Of a stretch of DNA of 64,000 nt, positions 28,584 to 38,113 are shown piece after piece. A model generated the notes under the pieces. The model worked only from the letters and a program-made list of their open reading frames with translations. It did not search any database and was not told where the DNA came from. The stretch is from an uncultured Erysipelotrichaceae bacterium (GTDB lineage Bacteria; Bacillota_I; Bacilli_A; Erysipelotrichales; Erysipelotrichaceae), in NCBI GenBank assembly GCA_949744505.1, contig CATJXY010000052.1, positions 1-64,000 on the forward strand. The letters are read 5' to 3'. The position numbers and the translations under genes were made by a program. How positions within the stretch are numbered: the stretch's first letter is position 1; each line of letters begins with the position of its first letter.

Positions 28584-28599
28584 ATGAAAACATTTTCAT
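28584..28599. promoter_or_regulatory. Palindrome upstream of the peptide-uptake promoter
   Basis: ATGAAAA-CA-TTTTCAT, a perfect 7-bp inverted repeat about 48 bp upstream of the -35. A/T-rich GAAAA/TTTTC palindromes are typical of nutrient regulators such as CodY, but it does not match the CodY consensus fully. Confidence 0.35.
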
Positions 28600-28664
28600 A
28601 AATTTTCATTTTACCTATTTCTTTTTCCTATTTCTCAAATTTCATTCATCATTAAACTAAAATA

Positions 28665-28691
28665 AATTTCACAGATAAACTCTGTGAAATT
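28665..28691 (-). terminator. MATE gene terminator
   Basis: AATTTCACAGA-GTTTA-TCTGTGAAATT on the minus strand, 11-bp stem, followed by TATTTT. Confidence 0.8.
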
Positions 28692-28706
28692 ATTTAATAT
28701 TAATTT

Positions 28707-30107
28707 TTAAATTGCTTTGAATTCATTTTTATTTACAATATTTTTAATCCAAATCCCTTTATGCACAAGAGTTAAACCAATGATAGCTTTGGGAATATCC
28801 ACACATTGTACAAGTAAATAAACAAGAATAATATGAAATGAAGTATACCTTGTCAAACAATATGCTATCGGAAGTGAAATAATACATGTATAAAAACTAT
28901 CAAACAAAAAGGTAAGTAATGTATTTCCGCCACATCTTAGAGTGAAATAACTTCCATAATATAATGAATAAAGAGGAATTGTCATAGCAGCAATTCTTAG
29001 AAGTGTCGTTGCCAAATACTTGATCTGCTCTGTTGTATTATAAATTTGAGGAATAGCCGGTGCCACGGAAAATAAAATAATACCGGTTCCGGCACACAAC
29101 AAGAAATTAAAGACAATTAACTTAATATCTGTATCTTTTGCTTCTTCCTCTTTTCCGGCTCCTAATTTTTGTCCCACGATGATCGAAATTGAATTTCCCA
29201 TCGCGTAACATATAATCATAAAAAGGTTGGTTACTGTTGTCGTTATATTCATTGCCGCAACAGCTTCTAATCCACGAGTCGAATAACATTGTGCGATTGC
29301 AGCCATTCCTATTGACCATAGTATTTCATTAAATAAAAGCGGCGCTCCTTTTATACAAATATCTTTCGCTAAAGAATACGGGACTTTGATTTCCTTGTAT
29401 ATATCTTGTAAAAATACATGAATTTCTTTATTTGAATGAGAAAAGAATGCTATAACAAATAATTCACAAAAACGGGAAATTACCGTTGCAATCGCTGCCC
29501 CTTGGATACCTAAAGCAGGAAAATTGAAATGGCCGAATATTAGGATATAATTTAAGATAAAATTAGTAAATACCGCAAAAAGACTCGCTACCATTGGGAG
29601 AATGGTTTCGCCACTTTCTCTTAATGAGGACGAATACACGGTTACAAGAAGAAATGGAATAAGTCCAACCATCATTATTTTCATGTAAGACCAACCATAA
29701 TCCAATGTTAGCATTACATCCTTAACTTCATTTGTCCCTGAAGTAAGATACATCTGAATTAAAGATTGACCCTTAATGCCAAAAATCAAAAGTGCAACGG
29801 TCAAAATCAAACATCCGATCAATAACTTAAATCGAAAGCATGCCTGCATCCCTTTCACATCTTTTTTTCCGGCAAATTGTGCACTAAATATACTGGCTCC
29901 GCTAATAGCCCCAAATATTGTTGTATTGTAAACATTTATAAGTTGATTCGTTATTGAAACTCCACTCATCTGTAATGTGCCAACCTGACCAATCATAATA
30001 TTATCGAGGAGTCCAACAAAATTAGTTATTCCATTTTGGATTATAATTGGCAATGCTACGACCATCACCATTTTATAAAACATTTTATCTCCAAAATATC
30101 TTTTCAT
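28707..30107 (-). CDS. MATE-family multidrug/cation antiporter
   Basis: 466 residues with twelve predicted membrane helices in two MatE repeats. Typical segments are ALPIIIQNGITNFVGLLDNIMIGQVGTLQMSGVS (helices 1-2) and the second-repeat start KGAPLLFNEILWSIGMAAIAQ. MATE proteins export drugs or metabolites using Na+ or H+ gradients; the substrate is unknown. Monocistronic with a palindromic promoter and its own terminator. Confidence 0.92.
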   Translation of the reverse strand: MKRYFGDKMFYKMVMVVALPIIIQNGITNFVGLLDNIMIGQVGTLQMSGVSITNQLINVYNTTIFGAISGASIFSAQFAGKKDVKGMQACFRFKLLIGCLILTVALLIFGIKGQSLIQMYLTSGTNEVKDVMLTLDYGWSYMKIMMVGLIPFLLVTVYSSSLRESGETILPMVASLFAVFTNFILNYILIFGHFNFPALGIQGAAIATVISRFCELFVIAFFSHSNKEIHVFLQDIYKEIKVPYSLAKDICIKGAPLLFNEILWSIGMAAIAQCYSTRGLEAVAAMNITTTVTNLFMIICYAMGNSISIIVGQKLGAGKEEEAKDTDIKLIVFNFLLCAGTGIILFSVAPAIPQIYNTTEQIKYLATTLLRIAAMTIPLYSLYYGSYFTLRCGGNTLLTFLFDSFYTCIISLPIAYCLTRYTSFHIILVYLLVQCVDIPKAIIGLTLVHKGIWIKNIVNKNEFKAI

Positions 30108-30131
30108 ACTTTACTCCTTTCACACAATAGA

Positions 30132-30163
30132 TGTATTATACAATACATTATTGGAATCTCCAA
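30132..30163 (-). promoter_or_regulatory. MATE gene promoter overlapped by a palindrome
   Basis: Minus strand -35 TTGGAG (30163-30158), 17-nt spacer, -10 TATAAT (30140-30135). The -10 lies inside the inverted repeat TGTATT-N4-AATACA (30132-30147), a position suited to repressor occlusion. Confidence 0.55.
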
Positions 30164-30182
30164 ATTAAAAAACAAATCATTT

Positions 30183-30644
30183 TCAGATTTGCTTTAAATT
30201 CGCACAATAGATTCTTGACTCCTCATTCCATGGATGATATCCTTGTCCAATATAACTAAAACCATAGTGTTCATAATAACCAATATGATCGGTACAAAGA
30301 TATAACTTATCAAATCCGCCTTGAATCGCATCGCTTTTTGCCTGATTGATCAAAAGCTCGCCATACCCGTGATGCCGATACTCTTCTTCTACAAATAGTG
30401 CACATAACCACGGATATAAATCCATACGGCTAATAAAATCATTCGTAATCAATCCGGCACACCCTGCTATTTTATCTTTATCCATCAATAAATACCATCG
30501 CGGTAATGAATTGTTTTGATCAAAACAATGATTAATACAATCTTCATAAACCATTTTGCTATCTTCACTTGCCCATTTACTCTGAAAATACTCTATCGCA
30601 AGCTTCTTCATTTCCGGAAATTCAGTAACAGAGATTACTTTCAT
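30183..30644 (-). CDS. GNAT-family N-acetyltransferase
   Basis: 153 residues. The acetyl-CoA-binding motif A appears as LFVEEEYRHHGYGELLINQAKSDA, followed by the GFDKLYLCTDHIGYYEHYGF motif B/C typical of GNAT proteins. The substrate (amine on a small molecule or protein) is unknown. It lies between the surface-protein gene and the MATE exporter, each apparently a separate unit. Confidence 0.88.
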   Translation of the reverse strand: MKVISVTEFPEMKKLAIEYFQSKWASEDSKMVYEDCINHCFDQNNSLPRWYLLMDKDKIAGCAGLITNDFISRMDLYPWLCALFVEEEYRHHGYGELLINQAKSDAIQGGFDKLYLCTDHIGYYEHYGFSYIGQGYHPWNEESRIYCANLKQI

Positions 30645-30752
30645 ATTACGCTAACCCTCCCTAATACTATATTCATCAATTATTAATAATTTATTAGATA
30701 CCTTCTTATTTAAAAGTTATTCTATCTTAAATACCTCTATTATTCAATAAAA

Positions 30753-30796
30753 AAATTGCTGTAATTGCAGTGAATTCACTACTCTTACAACAATTT
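30753..30796 (-). terminator. Terminator of the giant surface-protein gene
   Basis: AAATTGTTGTAA / TTACAGCAATTT 12-bp stem (one G-U) with an inner AGTGAATTCACT palindrome, followed by U7 on the minus strand. Confidence 0.8.
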
Positions 30797-30803
30797 TTCA
30801 ATT

Positions 30804-33800
30804 TTATGCTTTGATTTCTTTACGCTTATTCAACAATACCATCATAATTGCAGAACCAAGCATCATCATCCACATATAGAAAGTAATAGAATTATCTCCT
30901 GTATTTGGACTATAATCAACTCTTACTTCTTCTTTAACTTCTTCTTCAGGTTTTGGTTCTTCATATTCTGAATAACTTGTACCATAACCCGGTTTGATTT
31001 CACCGTTAGGATAAACGCTGATTTCAGGTTTCCATCTGTCATCTACACCGTCGCCATCTTCATCAATTGGATCACGATAATCTGTTCCGGTTGGATCACC
31101 ATCACCTTTGTCAATATTTGTATCCGGCTTCCAAATACCGTCTTTATTTCCACCTTCCCCACTAGGTTTCCAATCTCCGGTATTGTCTGTATCAATGTTG
31201 ATATCCGGTTTTCCATCACCATCTGTATCAATGTTGATATCCGGTTTTCCATCACCATCTGTATCAATGTTGATATCAGGGATTCCATCACCATCTACAT
31301 CAATATTTGTAGGCAAAGTTTCACCAATTACGACTACAATTGTATGATTACCTGTAACATTTTCGAACTTGAATGACCCATCATTGCTGATTAAATCAGG
31401 TCTAGATTTACCATCAATAATAACATCTTTTACTTTATATTCATGTTCTTCATCTTTTGTCATACTCCATTCAACATTGTAATCTTTACCACTTAAAACT
31501 GTACCACTAGATGTGATTGTTCCCGCAGCACCTTTGATTTCTGTTGTAATGTTGAATTTTTCTGTACGGAATTCTTTATCTGTTGGAACTTCTTTATCAT
31601 TAGGTAATTTTTTCTGAACAAAAATTTCAACATTCATATCACTCGTGATATTTTCCAACTTATAATTGTTTCCGGTCACTTCAACTTCTTGACCATCAAC
31701 AGTTACTTTAACAATTTCGTAATTGCTAGGAATTCCACTCCAGCTTACAGTTGTTTCTTCGCCTTCTTTGAAGAGACCTTTTCCTTCAACTGTACCAGCT
31801 ACTGACTGATCTGGATTATTAATGTCTTTAATACTTCCTTTTACTTTAAATGTTGTTTCAGGAAGAGTATCAATTACCGGTTTACCTGTATCAGGATCGG
31901 TAACAGGATTACCATCCTCATCTTTCTTCTGATCAGCGAAATAAACTTCAATTTCATGATTCATAGAAATATTTTGAACAGCCATGTTGAAACCTGTTGT
32001 TGTCTTTGTATTAATCAAACTTTCTTCAACTGCATCTTCTGCATAAACTGTCAACAAGCCGAAGATATTTGCAGAAGCAACTTCTTCACTTGATTCAGAT
32101 TCAGTATTTTCTACTGAATTCTCTTCTGATACTTCAGGAAGAGTTTCTGTTACTTCCGGTTCTGTAGAAGATTCATCAGCTTCAGGTTCATCGCCTTGAA
32201 CTGGATCCTCATTTACTTCTTCAGATACTTGAGCATTGCTTTCTTCCGGAGTCATAGATTCTTCCGGTTGTGTTTCTTCTGAATCAACCGGTAATTCATT
32301 TACTTGAGAAGGATCTTCCTCTGTATTTTCAGAAGTTTCTGGTTCAACAACATCTTCTTGAATCAAAATTTCATCCAATCCATTTACTTCAAGTTCTTCA
32401 CCATCTACAACAATTTTAATGATATAACTATTCGCATTTGGAGTAGCTTCAATCTTTGTGTAGTATTGACCTTTATACAATGTCTTTGATGCAGAAGCAG
32501 TACCATTACCATATTTATAAATGTTAACATCATATAATACAGGTTTAACTTCTACGATAACATCTGTATCTTCTGTCAAACTTCCCAAATCAACAGAATT
32601 CAAATCTTTAACATCTACTTCATTACCATTGATTGTTACTTTTTCAACTTCATAGTATGTGTAGTCATCTGATGTTGGATCAGCGTCATTAGAATTAATA
32701 TCCCATTCAACTTCATAAGGAGTTTCAGACTTAATTACAGCACCACCTGTAATTGTTCCCGGACCGCCTACAATCTGAGTATTGACTTTAATAAATGAAT
32801 CCTCTGGATAATCCGGTTCAACAACATCATCATCCGGATTTTCCGGCTTTTCTGTGTAATAAATATCTACTACATGGTTACCTTTGATGTTATTTAAAAT
32901 TGTATATCCTTTTAATACATCGTCCACAGTTTTAGTTCTTGTTGTAACTTCTACACCATCAACTAAAATCTTATATGGAACATACTTATCATTTTCAGCA
33001 TCCCACTGTACTTCATATCTGCTTCCACGATCTACAACAGATGATGGACTAACTTTAATTGTACCATCTCCACCATAACGGTTGACAGTTACTGTGTAAT
33101 ATCCATCCGTTTGGTTACCACCGGCAGCAGGTAATTTTGAAACCTTAACGACAATCTTATGGTTAGATTGAACTCCAGTAAAGGCAATTTCAGCAGCGTC
33201 TAGATTTGCATACTGTTCACCATCTACTATGATTTCACTGACTTTGTAACCTTCACCGATTGTCCATGTAACTGTAACATCTTCGTTCTCATTTACTCTT
33301 GTTGTCGGTGTAATTGTGCAGCTTCCATCAGCACATCCCTCGATTGCTGTTTCTATTTGATAAACATTCGGAACATCTACAGGAGTATTTCCTGATGGAC
33401 CCTTTCCTTCTGCAAATTCAACATAAACTGTATGATTTTCATGTACATTTTCAAGTGTCAATCCATCTTTTCTCAACAAGTCATCACGAACAACACCATC
33501 TACCAAAACTCTGGATACATGATATCCTTCATTTGCTTTCCATGAAACATACGGAGAAGATCCTTCTTTTTGATTCAATGCACTTACGCCTGTACCGTTT
33601 CCTTTTGTGATAACTCGAACATTGAAGTATCTATCATAATATAATTTCAATGATAATACCGGGTTACCGGTTACTACACCTTCATAAACATTGTGAACGT
33701 TATTTTCATTAAACCAATATTTAACACCATTAACTGTAATCTCAGAGATTTTATCTCCTTCACTTACAGAAACTTTTTGTTCAGTTGATCCTTGGTTAGT

Positions 33801-36800
33801 CTTTGTGCTTGCAGCATCTTTTCTATAGATGTATTCACCTGCAGCATTCTTCTCACCAGAATTATAATAGTAATCTACGGTATATTTTGTATCATTTCGA
33901 GCTTCCCAAACAGCTTTGAAAGTACGATTTACTTTTTGAGTTCTAATTGTATTTTCTGCTTCTGCATAAGAAGTCTCAGTCATTTCTCCATTCTCATCCA
34001 ATAACTTCCATCCTTGGAAATCATATCCAGGTTTTACCGGTTCAGGTTCAGCTTGATATGCTTCCGGTGTTGCTTTTGAATATGCATGATCCTTAACGGT
34101 AGATCCTCCGTCGGAGTCAAAACTTACAACGAACTTATTTGGGTCTGTTTTCCATACAGCATAAACAGTTAAATCACTTGCAGGCATTGTTGCCGGAACA
34201 GTTACAATACCACTAATTCCCGCACCCAATACAAATGTATTATCTGTATTATTCATAGCATTCTTTGATGTAGACCAACCTTGGAAAATATATCCAGGCT
34301 TTGTCGGTACACCACGACCTGAAGTAGGAATTGCCTGTACTCCGCTGTCAGAACTAATATCAGATGCAAGCAAGTTTTGCTCATAAGGAACGTTTTCATA
34401 AGAACGAACATTTCCCAATGATCCGCCGTTTGCATCAAATCTCAATGTATACTTAGAAACTTCCCACTGAGCAACTAAATAATAGTAGTCGCTTTCAACA
34501 TAATCTTTACCAGCATTAGAAGAAGCTACAGTAACTTGTGTTGAAATAGCTTCAACATTTGCAGCATTACTGATAAATGCCGGATTTTCTGCATCCGCTT
34601 TCACATGAGATTTCAATAATTTCCATCCGGTAAATGTATATCCCAAACGAGTTGGTGTCACATGCTGATCATCAATTTTCTTAATTACAGAAGAACCACC
34701 AGGAACTTCAAAGCTTGTTCTACCATCAATAGTTCCACCATTTGCCAAATAAACAAGGACATTTTGGTCTCTTGAATAAGAAGGACGAATGATAATTTCA
34801 TGATTTTCATCCGGTTTTGGTGTTGTTCCAGGAGTTACATCTTCATCTCCATTATCTTTCCATCCACTGAAATACTCATCTTCGTCTCCAGAATCAGGTA
34901 CATCGTCCTCTTCCGGTAAAACGATAATCGGATTATCACCGATAACATAGTAATCTTCAATTGGATTTCCATCAGGATCCTCAACACGGACATGTACCGG
35001 TTGGAATACTGCTTCATTACCAATGTTTCCACATTCATCTTTTACCCATACAACGATTGGTTCTGTAGATTCAACTTCAATCGGGAATGAGTATTCATGA
35101 CTGATATTTTCAAGATAAATCCAGTCATCTTCTGTTGGCTTGTAATCTTTATTATTTGTAACACAATATGCTGCTACACCGGAACCACGTCCATCTTTAA
35201 TAAAGGTAATACCATCTTCATCAATTCCTTCACCAGTATCTGTTAAAGTAATCTTAGCTTGATTTCTTGAAGTATTTTCTCCTTTGATAAACGGATACTC
35301 ATTGTCTAAATAAGCTGTCAAATATGTCTGGAAAGTTTTTGATTCATTTCCATTTTGATCACGAACTGTTAATTCAAATACATAGGTTCCTGAAGTACTA
35401 TTTTTTGTGAATACATAATTCGGAATCTTATCCAATCCATCTACCCATCCGGTTCTTACCGCTACAGCACCTTTCGGATCATATACTGTATAATTATATT
35501 GCGAAATTTTTCCATCTGCTCCAGAAAGAAGACCGATAGAAGATTTATCATGAATATTAACGGCAACTTCACTATTTGTCAAAACAAGGTGTTGAAGGTG
35601 AATTGTCATTAACTGTGAATCATCTTCAAGATTTCTTACAAAGAAGTTTGCCAAAGGAAGGTCACTGGAAATATTCGCTTTCTGGAAGTGATTTTTCTCA
35701 AAGTAATTCTTTGAAATGAATTCAGCCATTTGTCCTACATAGTCATCTGTTGTTGCAATACAACCATTCGCAGAACCAAGACCTTGGTGAACAATGTTTC
35801 CATCAGCATCTGTTTTCAAAATCGGATTACCCAATTCATCTAACTTCAAAGACCCATCCGGATTCTTTTCGTATTCGGAATCAGTAACTACTTTTCCATC
35901 TTGAGCATTAGAAACATAGAACAATTCGTTTTCATTCATACGATTGATTCCATCAGCATAATCCTGCTTTCCTTCAGTAGGAATTCCCGGATTTCCGCTA
36001 TCTCCTGCCAAGTTAATGAAATACTTATATTCTGCTCCTTCATAATATTGAACATATTTCAAAGCATCAAACGCTGAAGCTTCATAAGTCATTTCCAAAT
36101 CAGTATAAATAATTGAAGAGAATCCGCTACAACCATGTGAAGAATATCCAACCCATGGTCCAAATCCATTTAAGGTATTTGCCGTAAACTGAGGAATCTC
36201 TAAATTACGAACTACATCAACCGGTGCAGAAAGATTTCCGCTCGCATCATAAGCTTGTTGCTGAATTGTTAAACTTTCTTTTTTCAATTCAACAGTAAGA
36301 CGAATTTTCTTAAGGCTTCCCAAAGAGAAACTTCCGCTCTTTATTGAAGTTCCTGCAAATGCATTTGTCAAAGAATCTGCTGCAATATTGTTAATTTTTC
36401 TGATTTCCCAAGCACCTGTTCCACTTGCTGCTGATCCTGCCGCAAAATAAAGCAAATATCCGGAAACCTTATCATCAGCTGCCGTCTCTGTTCCTTGATT
36501 TTCAACTCCGGCATTCATAAAGAATCCAAAACCTGTCAATGTATGCGTATTAATGACAGATGCATCAATATTGAAACTGAAAGTACGTGTACTTGAACTA
36601 GGAGCTGGATAAACCATGAAATCTGCATATGCCGGTTTTCCATATCCTGCAAAAGCCATATTGGTTGCACCATTTTCACTTTGATAAATACCAATATGTC
36701 TATTAAATTGAATACATGCACCATTTGTAAATTTGTTTGTTGTTTTATTGATATAACTTTGAATATCAGCACCTGCCGGTGCACCCATACTACCTGCATC

Positions 36801-37172
36801 AGCAATACGGACTGGTTGCATAGCTCTCTGATCAGCCGCAACTAAACTCTGATAGTGAGCATTACTATGATAGTGGTCATATACATGCCATCCATCCATA
36901 CTTGAAGCATCAATAGAAACCGCCGTACTAGTTATACGGAATGTCGACGGATCCATTCCTTGGTCAATTAACTTTTGCGTTAATTCCTGCTTGAAATCCA
37001 AGAACGTTCCCGGATAATCTGAAGGAACATTAACCGCAATATCAACTACCGGTGTCGGGTTAGTACCAACGTTAGCTGCAGCACGCACTTCTTGGGTACT
37101 GTCTTTTGTGCTCATGAAACAGCCCATGACCAACGCGATACATAACATGACATTTAAAACTTTACGTTTCAT
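30804..37172 (-). CDS. Giant repeat-rich cell-surface protein with C-terminal sorting signal
   Basis: 2,122 residues. A signal peptide (~1-32, ends VRAAA) is followed by a large N-terminal region (~50-370) with beta-rich, lectin-like character, then ~370-790 with Ig-like segments. Three or four InlB-B/Listeria-Bacteroides-type repeats (~800-1090; FTGWKLL, FQGWSTS, FQGWKLL) follow, then about eight ~80-residue repeats (~1190-1950), each ending in an NHxVxVxF-like strand, interrupted by an acidic Glu/Ser/Pro linker (~1600-1710). Three DTDGDGKPDINI calcium-loop repeats come next (~1960-1995). The C-terminus has SPNTGD, a membrane helix and KRKEIKA, a sortase signal in which SPNTG replaces LPxTG. 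It is probably a wall-anchored adhesin; the ligand is unknown. Confidence 0.88.
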   Translation of the reverse strand: MKRKVLNVMLCIALVMGCFMSTKDSTQEVRAAANVGTNPTPVVDIAVNVPSDYPGTFLDFKQELTQKLIDQGMDPSTFRITSTAVSIDASSMDGWHVYDHYHSNAHYQSLVAADQRAMQPVRIADAGSMGAPAGADIQSYINKTTNKFTNGACIQFNRHIGIYQSENGATNMAFAGYGKPAYADFMVYPAPSSSTRTFSFNIDASVINTHTLTGFGFFMNAGVENQGTETAADDKVSGYLLYFAAGSAASGTGAWEIRKINNIAADSLTNAFAGTSIKSGSFSLGSLKKIRLTVELKKESLTIQQQAYDASGNLSAPVDVVRNLEIPQFTANTLNGFGPWVGYSSHGCSGFSSIIYTDLEMTYEASAFDALKYVQYYEGAEYKYFINLAGDSGNPGIPTEGKQDYADGINRMNENELFYVSNAQDGKVVTDSEYEKNPDGSLKLDELGNPILKTDADGNIVHQGLGSANGCIATTDDYVGQMAEFISKNYFEKNHFQKANISSDLPLANFFVRNLEDDSQLMTIHLQHLVLTNSEVAVNIHDKSSIGLLSGADGKISQYNYTVYDPKGAVAVRTGWVDGLDKIPNYVFTKNSTSGTYVFELTVRDQNGNESKTFQTYLTAYLDNEYPFIKGENTSRNQAKITLTDTGEGIDEDGITFIKDGRGSGVAAYCVTNNKDYKPTEDDWIYLENISHEYSFPIEVESTEPIVVWVKDECGNIGNEAVFQPVHVRVEDPDGNPIEDYYVIGDNPIIVLPEEDDVPDSGDEDEYFSGWKDNGDEDVTPGTTPKPDENHEIIIRPSYSRDQNVLVYLANGGTIDGRTSFEVPGGSSVIKKIDDQHVTPTRLGYTFTGWKLLKSHVKADAENPAFISNAANVEAISTQVTVASSNAGKDYVESDYYYLVAQWEVSKYTLRFDANGGSLGNVRSYENVPYEQNLLASDISSDSGVQAIPTSGRGVPTKPGYIFQGWSTSKNAMNNTDNTFVLGAGISGIVTVPATMPASDLTVYAVWKTDPNKFVVSFDSDGGSTVKDHAYSKATPEAYQAEPEPVKPGYDFQGWKLLDENGEMTETSYAEAENTIRTQKVNRTFKAVWEARNDTKYTVDYYYNSGEKNAAGEYIYRKDAASTKTNQGSTEQKVSVSEGDKISEITVNGVKYWFNENNVHNVYEGVVTGNPVLSLKLYYDRYFNVRVITKGNGTGVSALNQKEGSSPYVSWKANEGYHVSRVLVDGVVRDDLLRKDGLTLENVHENHTVYVEFAEGKGPSGNTPVDVPNVYQIETAIEGCADGSCTITPTTRVNENEDVTVTWTIGEGYKVSEIIVDGEQYANLDAAEIAFTGVQSNHKIVVKVSKLPAAGGNQTDGYYTVTVNRYGGDGTIKVSPSSVVDRGSRYEVQWDAENDKYVPYKILVDGVEVTTRTKTVDDVLKGYTILNNIKGNHVVDIYYTEKPENPDDDVVEPDYPEDSFIKVNTQIVGGPGTITGGAVIKSETPYEVEWDINSNDADPTSDDYTYYEVEKVTINGNEVDVKDLNSVDLGSLTEDTDVIVEVKPVLYDVNIYKYGNGTASASKTLYKGQYYTKIEATPNANSYIIKIVVDGEELEVNGLDEILIQEDVVEPETSENTEEDPSQVNELPVDSEETQPEESMTPEESNAQVSEEVNEDPVQGDEPEADESSTEPEVTETLPEVSEENSVENTESESSEEVASANIFGLLTVYAEDAVEESLINTKTTTGFNMAVQNISMNHEIEVYFADQKKDEDGNPVTDPDTGKPVIDTLPETTFKVKGSIKDINNPDQSVAGTVEGKGLFKEGEETTVSWSGIPSNYEIVKVTVDGQEVEVTGNNYKLENITSDMNVEIFVQKKLPNDKEVPTDKEFRTEKFNITTEIKGAAGTITSSGTVLSGKDYNVEWSMTKDEEHEYKVKDVIIDGKSRPDLISNDGSFKFENVTGNHTIVVVIGETLPTNIDVDGDGIPDINIDTDGDGKPDINIDTDGDGKPDINIDTDNTGDWKPSGEGGNKDGIWKPDTNIDKGDGDPTGTDYRDPIDEDGDGVDDRWKPEISVYPNGEIKPGYGTSYSEYEEPKPEEEVKEEVRVDYSPNTGDNSITFYMWMMMLGSAIMMVLLNKRKEIKA
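31187..31294 (-). repeat. Three tandem 36-bp repeats inside the surface-protein gene
   Basis: Units at 31187-31222, 31223-31258 and 31259-31294. The first two are identical and the third differs slightly. Each encodes the 12-residue calcium-loop DTDGDGKPDINI. Near-identical DNA implies recent slippage or recombination and possible copy-number variation. Not CRISPR: no spacers, and it is in frame. Confidence 0.9.
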
Positions 37173-37473
37173 TTTCGTACTCCTTCCTTTCTAAGCAAGA
37201 ATGAAGAAGGCCAATCATCAGAAATAACCCCAAAATTGATTACTAACAAAAAACTTCTTTCCCAATCCATTTTTCTTCAATCTTGTTTATTTTTATTACT
37301 AATGATTATAATATCACAATTCTTTCATAATGTCTTTCATTTTTACTTTTTATTTATTAATTTTCATCATTATTTTTAATTACTAATAAAAAATAAGACT
37401 GTAGTACAATTTTTTTGATTTTTATCTTGATTTACAACAATAAAAATACTCTTCCCTATTTTCTTCATTTGTG
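37173..37473 (-). promoter_or_regulatory. Long leader and promoter region of the surface-protein gene
   Basis: On the minus strand a TATAAT -10 at 37310-37305 implies a ~130-nt 5' leader; the -35 is poor, suggesting activation. RBS AAGGAAGGAG precedes the start. The remainder up to 37473 is A/T-rich with no gene visible. Confidence 0.45.
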
Positions 37474-37502
37474 AAAAAGCACGATTAATTTCTCAATCGT
37501 GC
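37474..37502 (-). terminator. Terminator of the 132-residue ORF
   Basis: GCACGATT-GAGAAATT-AATCGTGC then UUUUU on the minus strand. Confidence 0.85.
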
Positions 37503-37511
37503 CTTGATATT

Positions 37512-37910
37512 TTACACTTTATTCTTTAAATCGCTTGTATGATCCACTTTTGGTCTATAAGTTTCAATAGCAGTTTGTAAGTATTCCAAAATCACACTCG
37601 TCGCTTCTATCAATTTAGAAAATCTTGTGTATGTTGCGCTTTCCTTCTTAGCATTATTGATACCGGTGACACATTTTCTTTTAATTGAGGCAATTTGTAC
37701 AGTTGCCTTTTCCAGATCTTCTTTCAAAACTACATTATCAGGATTGGTTAAGATTGCTTTAGAAATATATAAAGCCTTGATTCTATTTGTATTAAGAGAA
37801 AATGGAGAAGTTCCTTCTTTTAATTTCAATCTAACCTTCTCACAATTCGCAATAGAAGACTCAATAATTTCCAATGTATCCTGTATTTGTTTTTCTGTGT
37901 ATTGAGTCAT
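37512..37910 (-). CDS. Small helical protein of unknown function
   Basis: 132 residues, probably all-alpha (EKQIQDTLEIIESSIANCEKVRLKL), no signal peptide or membrane segment, and mixed charge with many Lys/Ile. I moved the start from 37925 to the ATG at 37910 because the track's TTG lies within the RBS (GGGAGGTGA). The gene is monocistronic with its own terminator. I do not recognise the family; a small DNA- or protein-binding role is possible but unsupported. It lies between the surface-protein gene and ssrA. Confidence 0.75.
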   Translation of the reverse strand: MTQYTEKQIQDTLEIIESSIANCEKVRLKLKEGTSPFSLNTNRIKALYISKAILTNPDNVVLKEDLEKATVQIASIKRKCVTGINNAKKESATYTRFSKLIEATSVILEYLQTAIETYRPKVDHTSDLKNKV

Positions 37911-37977
37911 CTTCTCACCTCCCAAAATCTCATCATTCTCTTATTTTCTGTGCATAGAGTTCAACATACACTTAATA

Positions 37978-38039
37978 AAAAAGTCCATATACCATGTATT
38001 TCCTTTATATAAAGGAAGCAGCATGTTAAATAGACTTTT
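37978..38039 (-). terminator. Probable terminator downstream of ssrA
   Basis: AAAAGTC / GACTTTT outer stem with an inner TTCCTTTATATAAAGGAA palindrome, followed on the minus strand by a U-run. It lies ~75 nt beyond the mature tmRNA 3' end. Confidence 0.6.
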
Positions 38040-38113
38040 AAAATTTGGCATGAAATTGTCGATATTTATCAAATCTATATTTTCCCAATAGCACCCAAAT
38101 TAATTAATCAATA

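Noticed and set aside
31187-31294. Tandem 36-bp repeats resembling a CRISPR array by unit length
   Set aside because: Repeats are contiguous with no spacers and encode an in-frame calcium-loop repeat of the surface protein.
37173-37473. Possible riboswitch in the ~130-nt leader of the surface-protein gene
   Set aside because: No conserved aptamer motif was visible; only a promoter-like -10 and an RBS could be supported.
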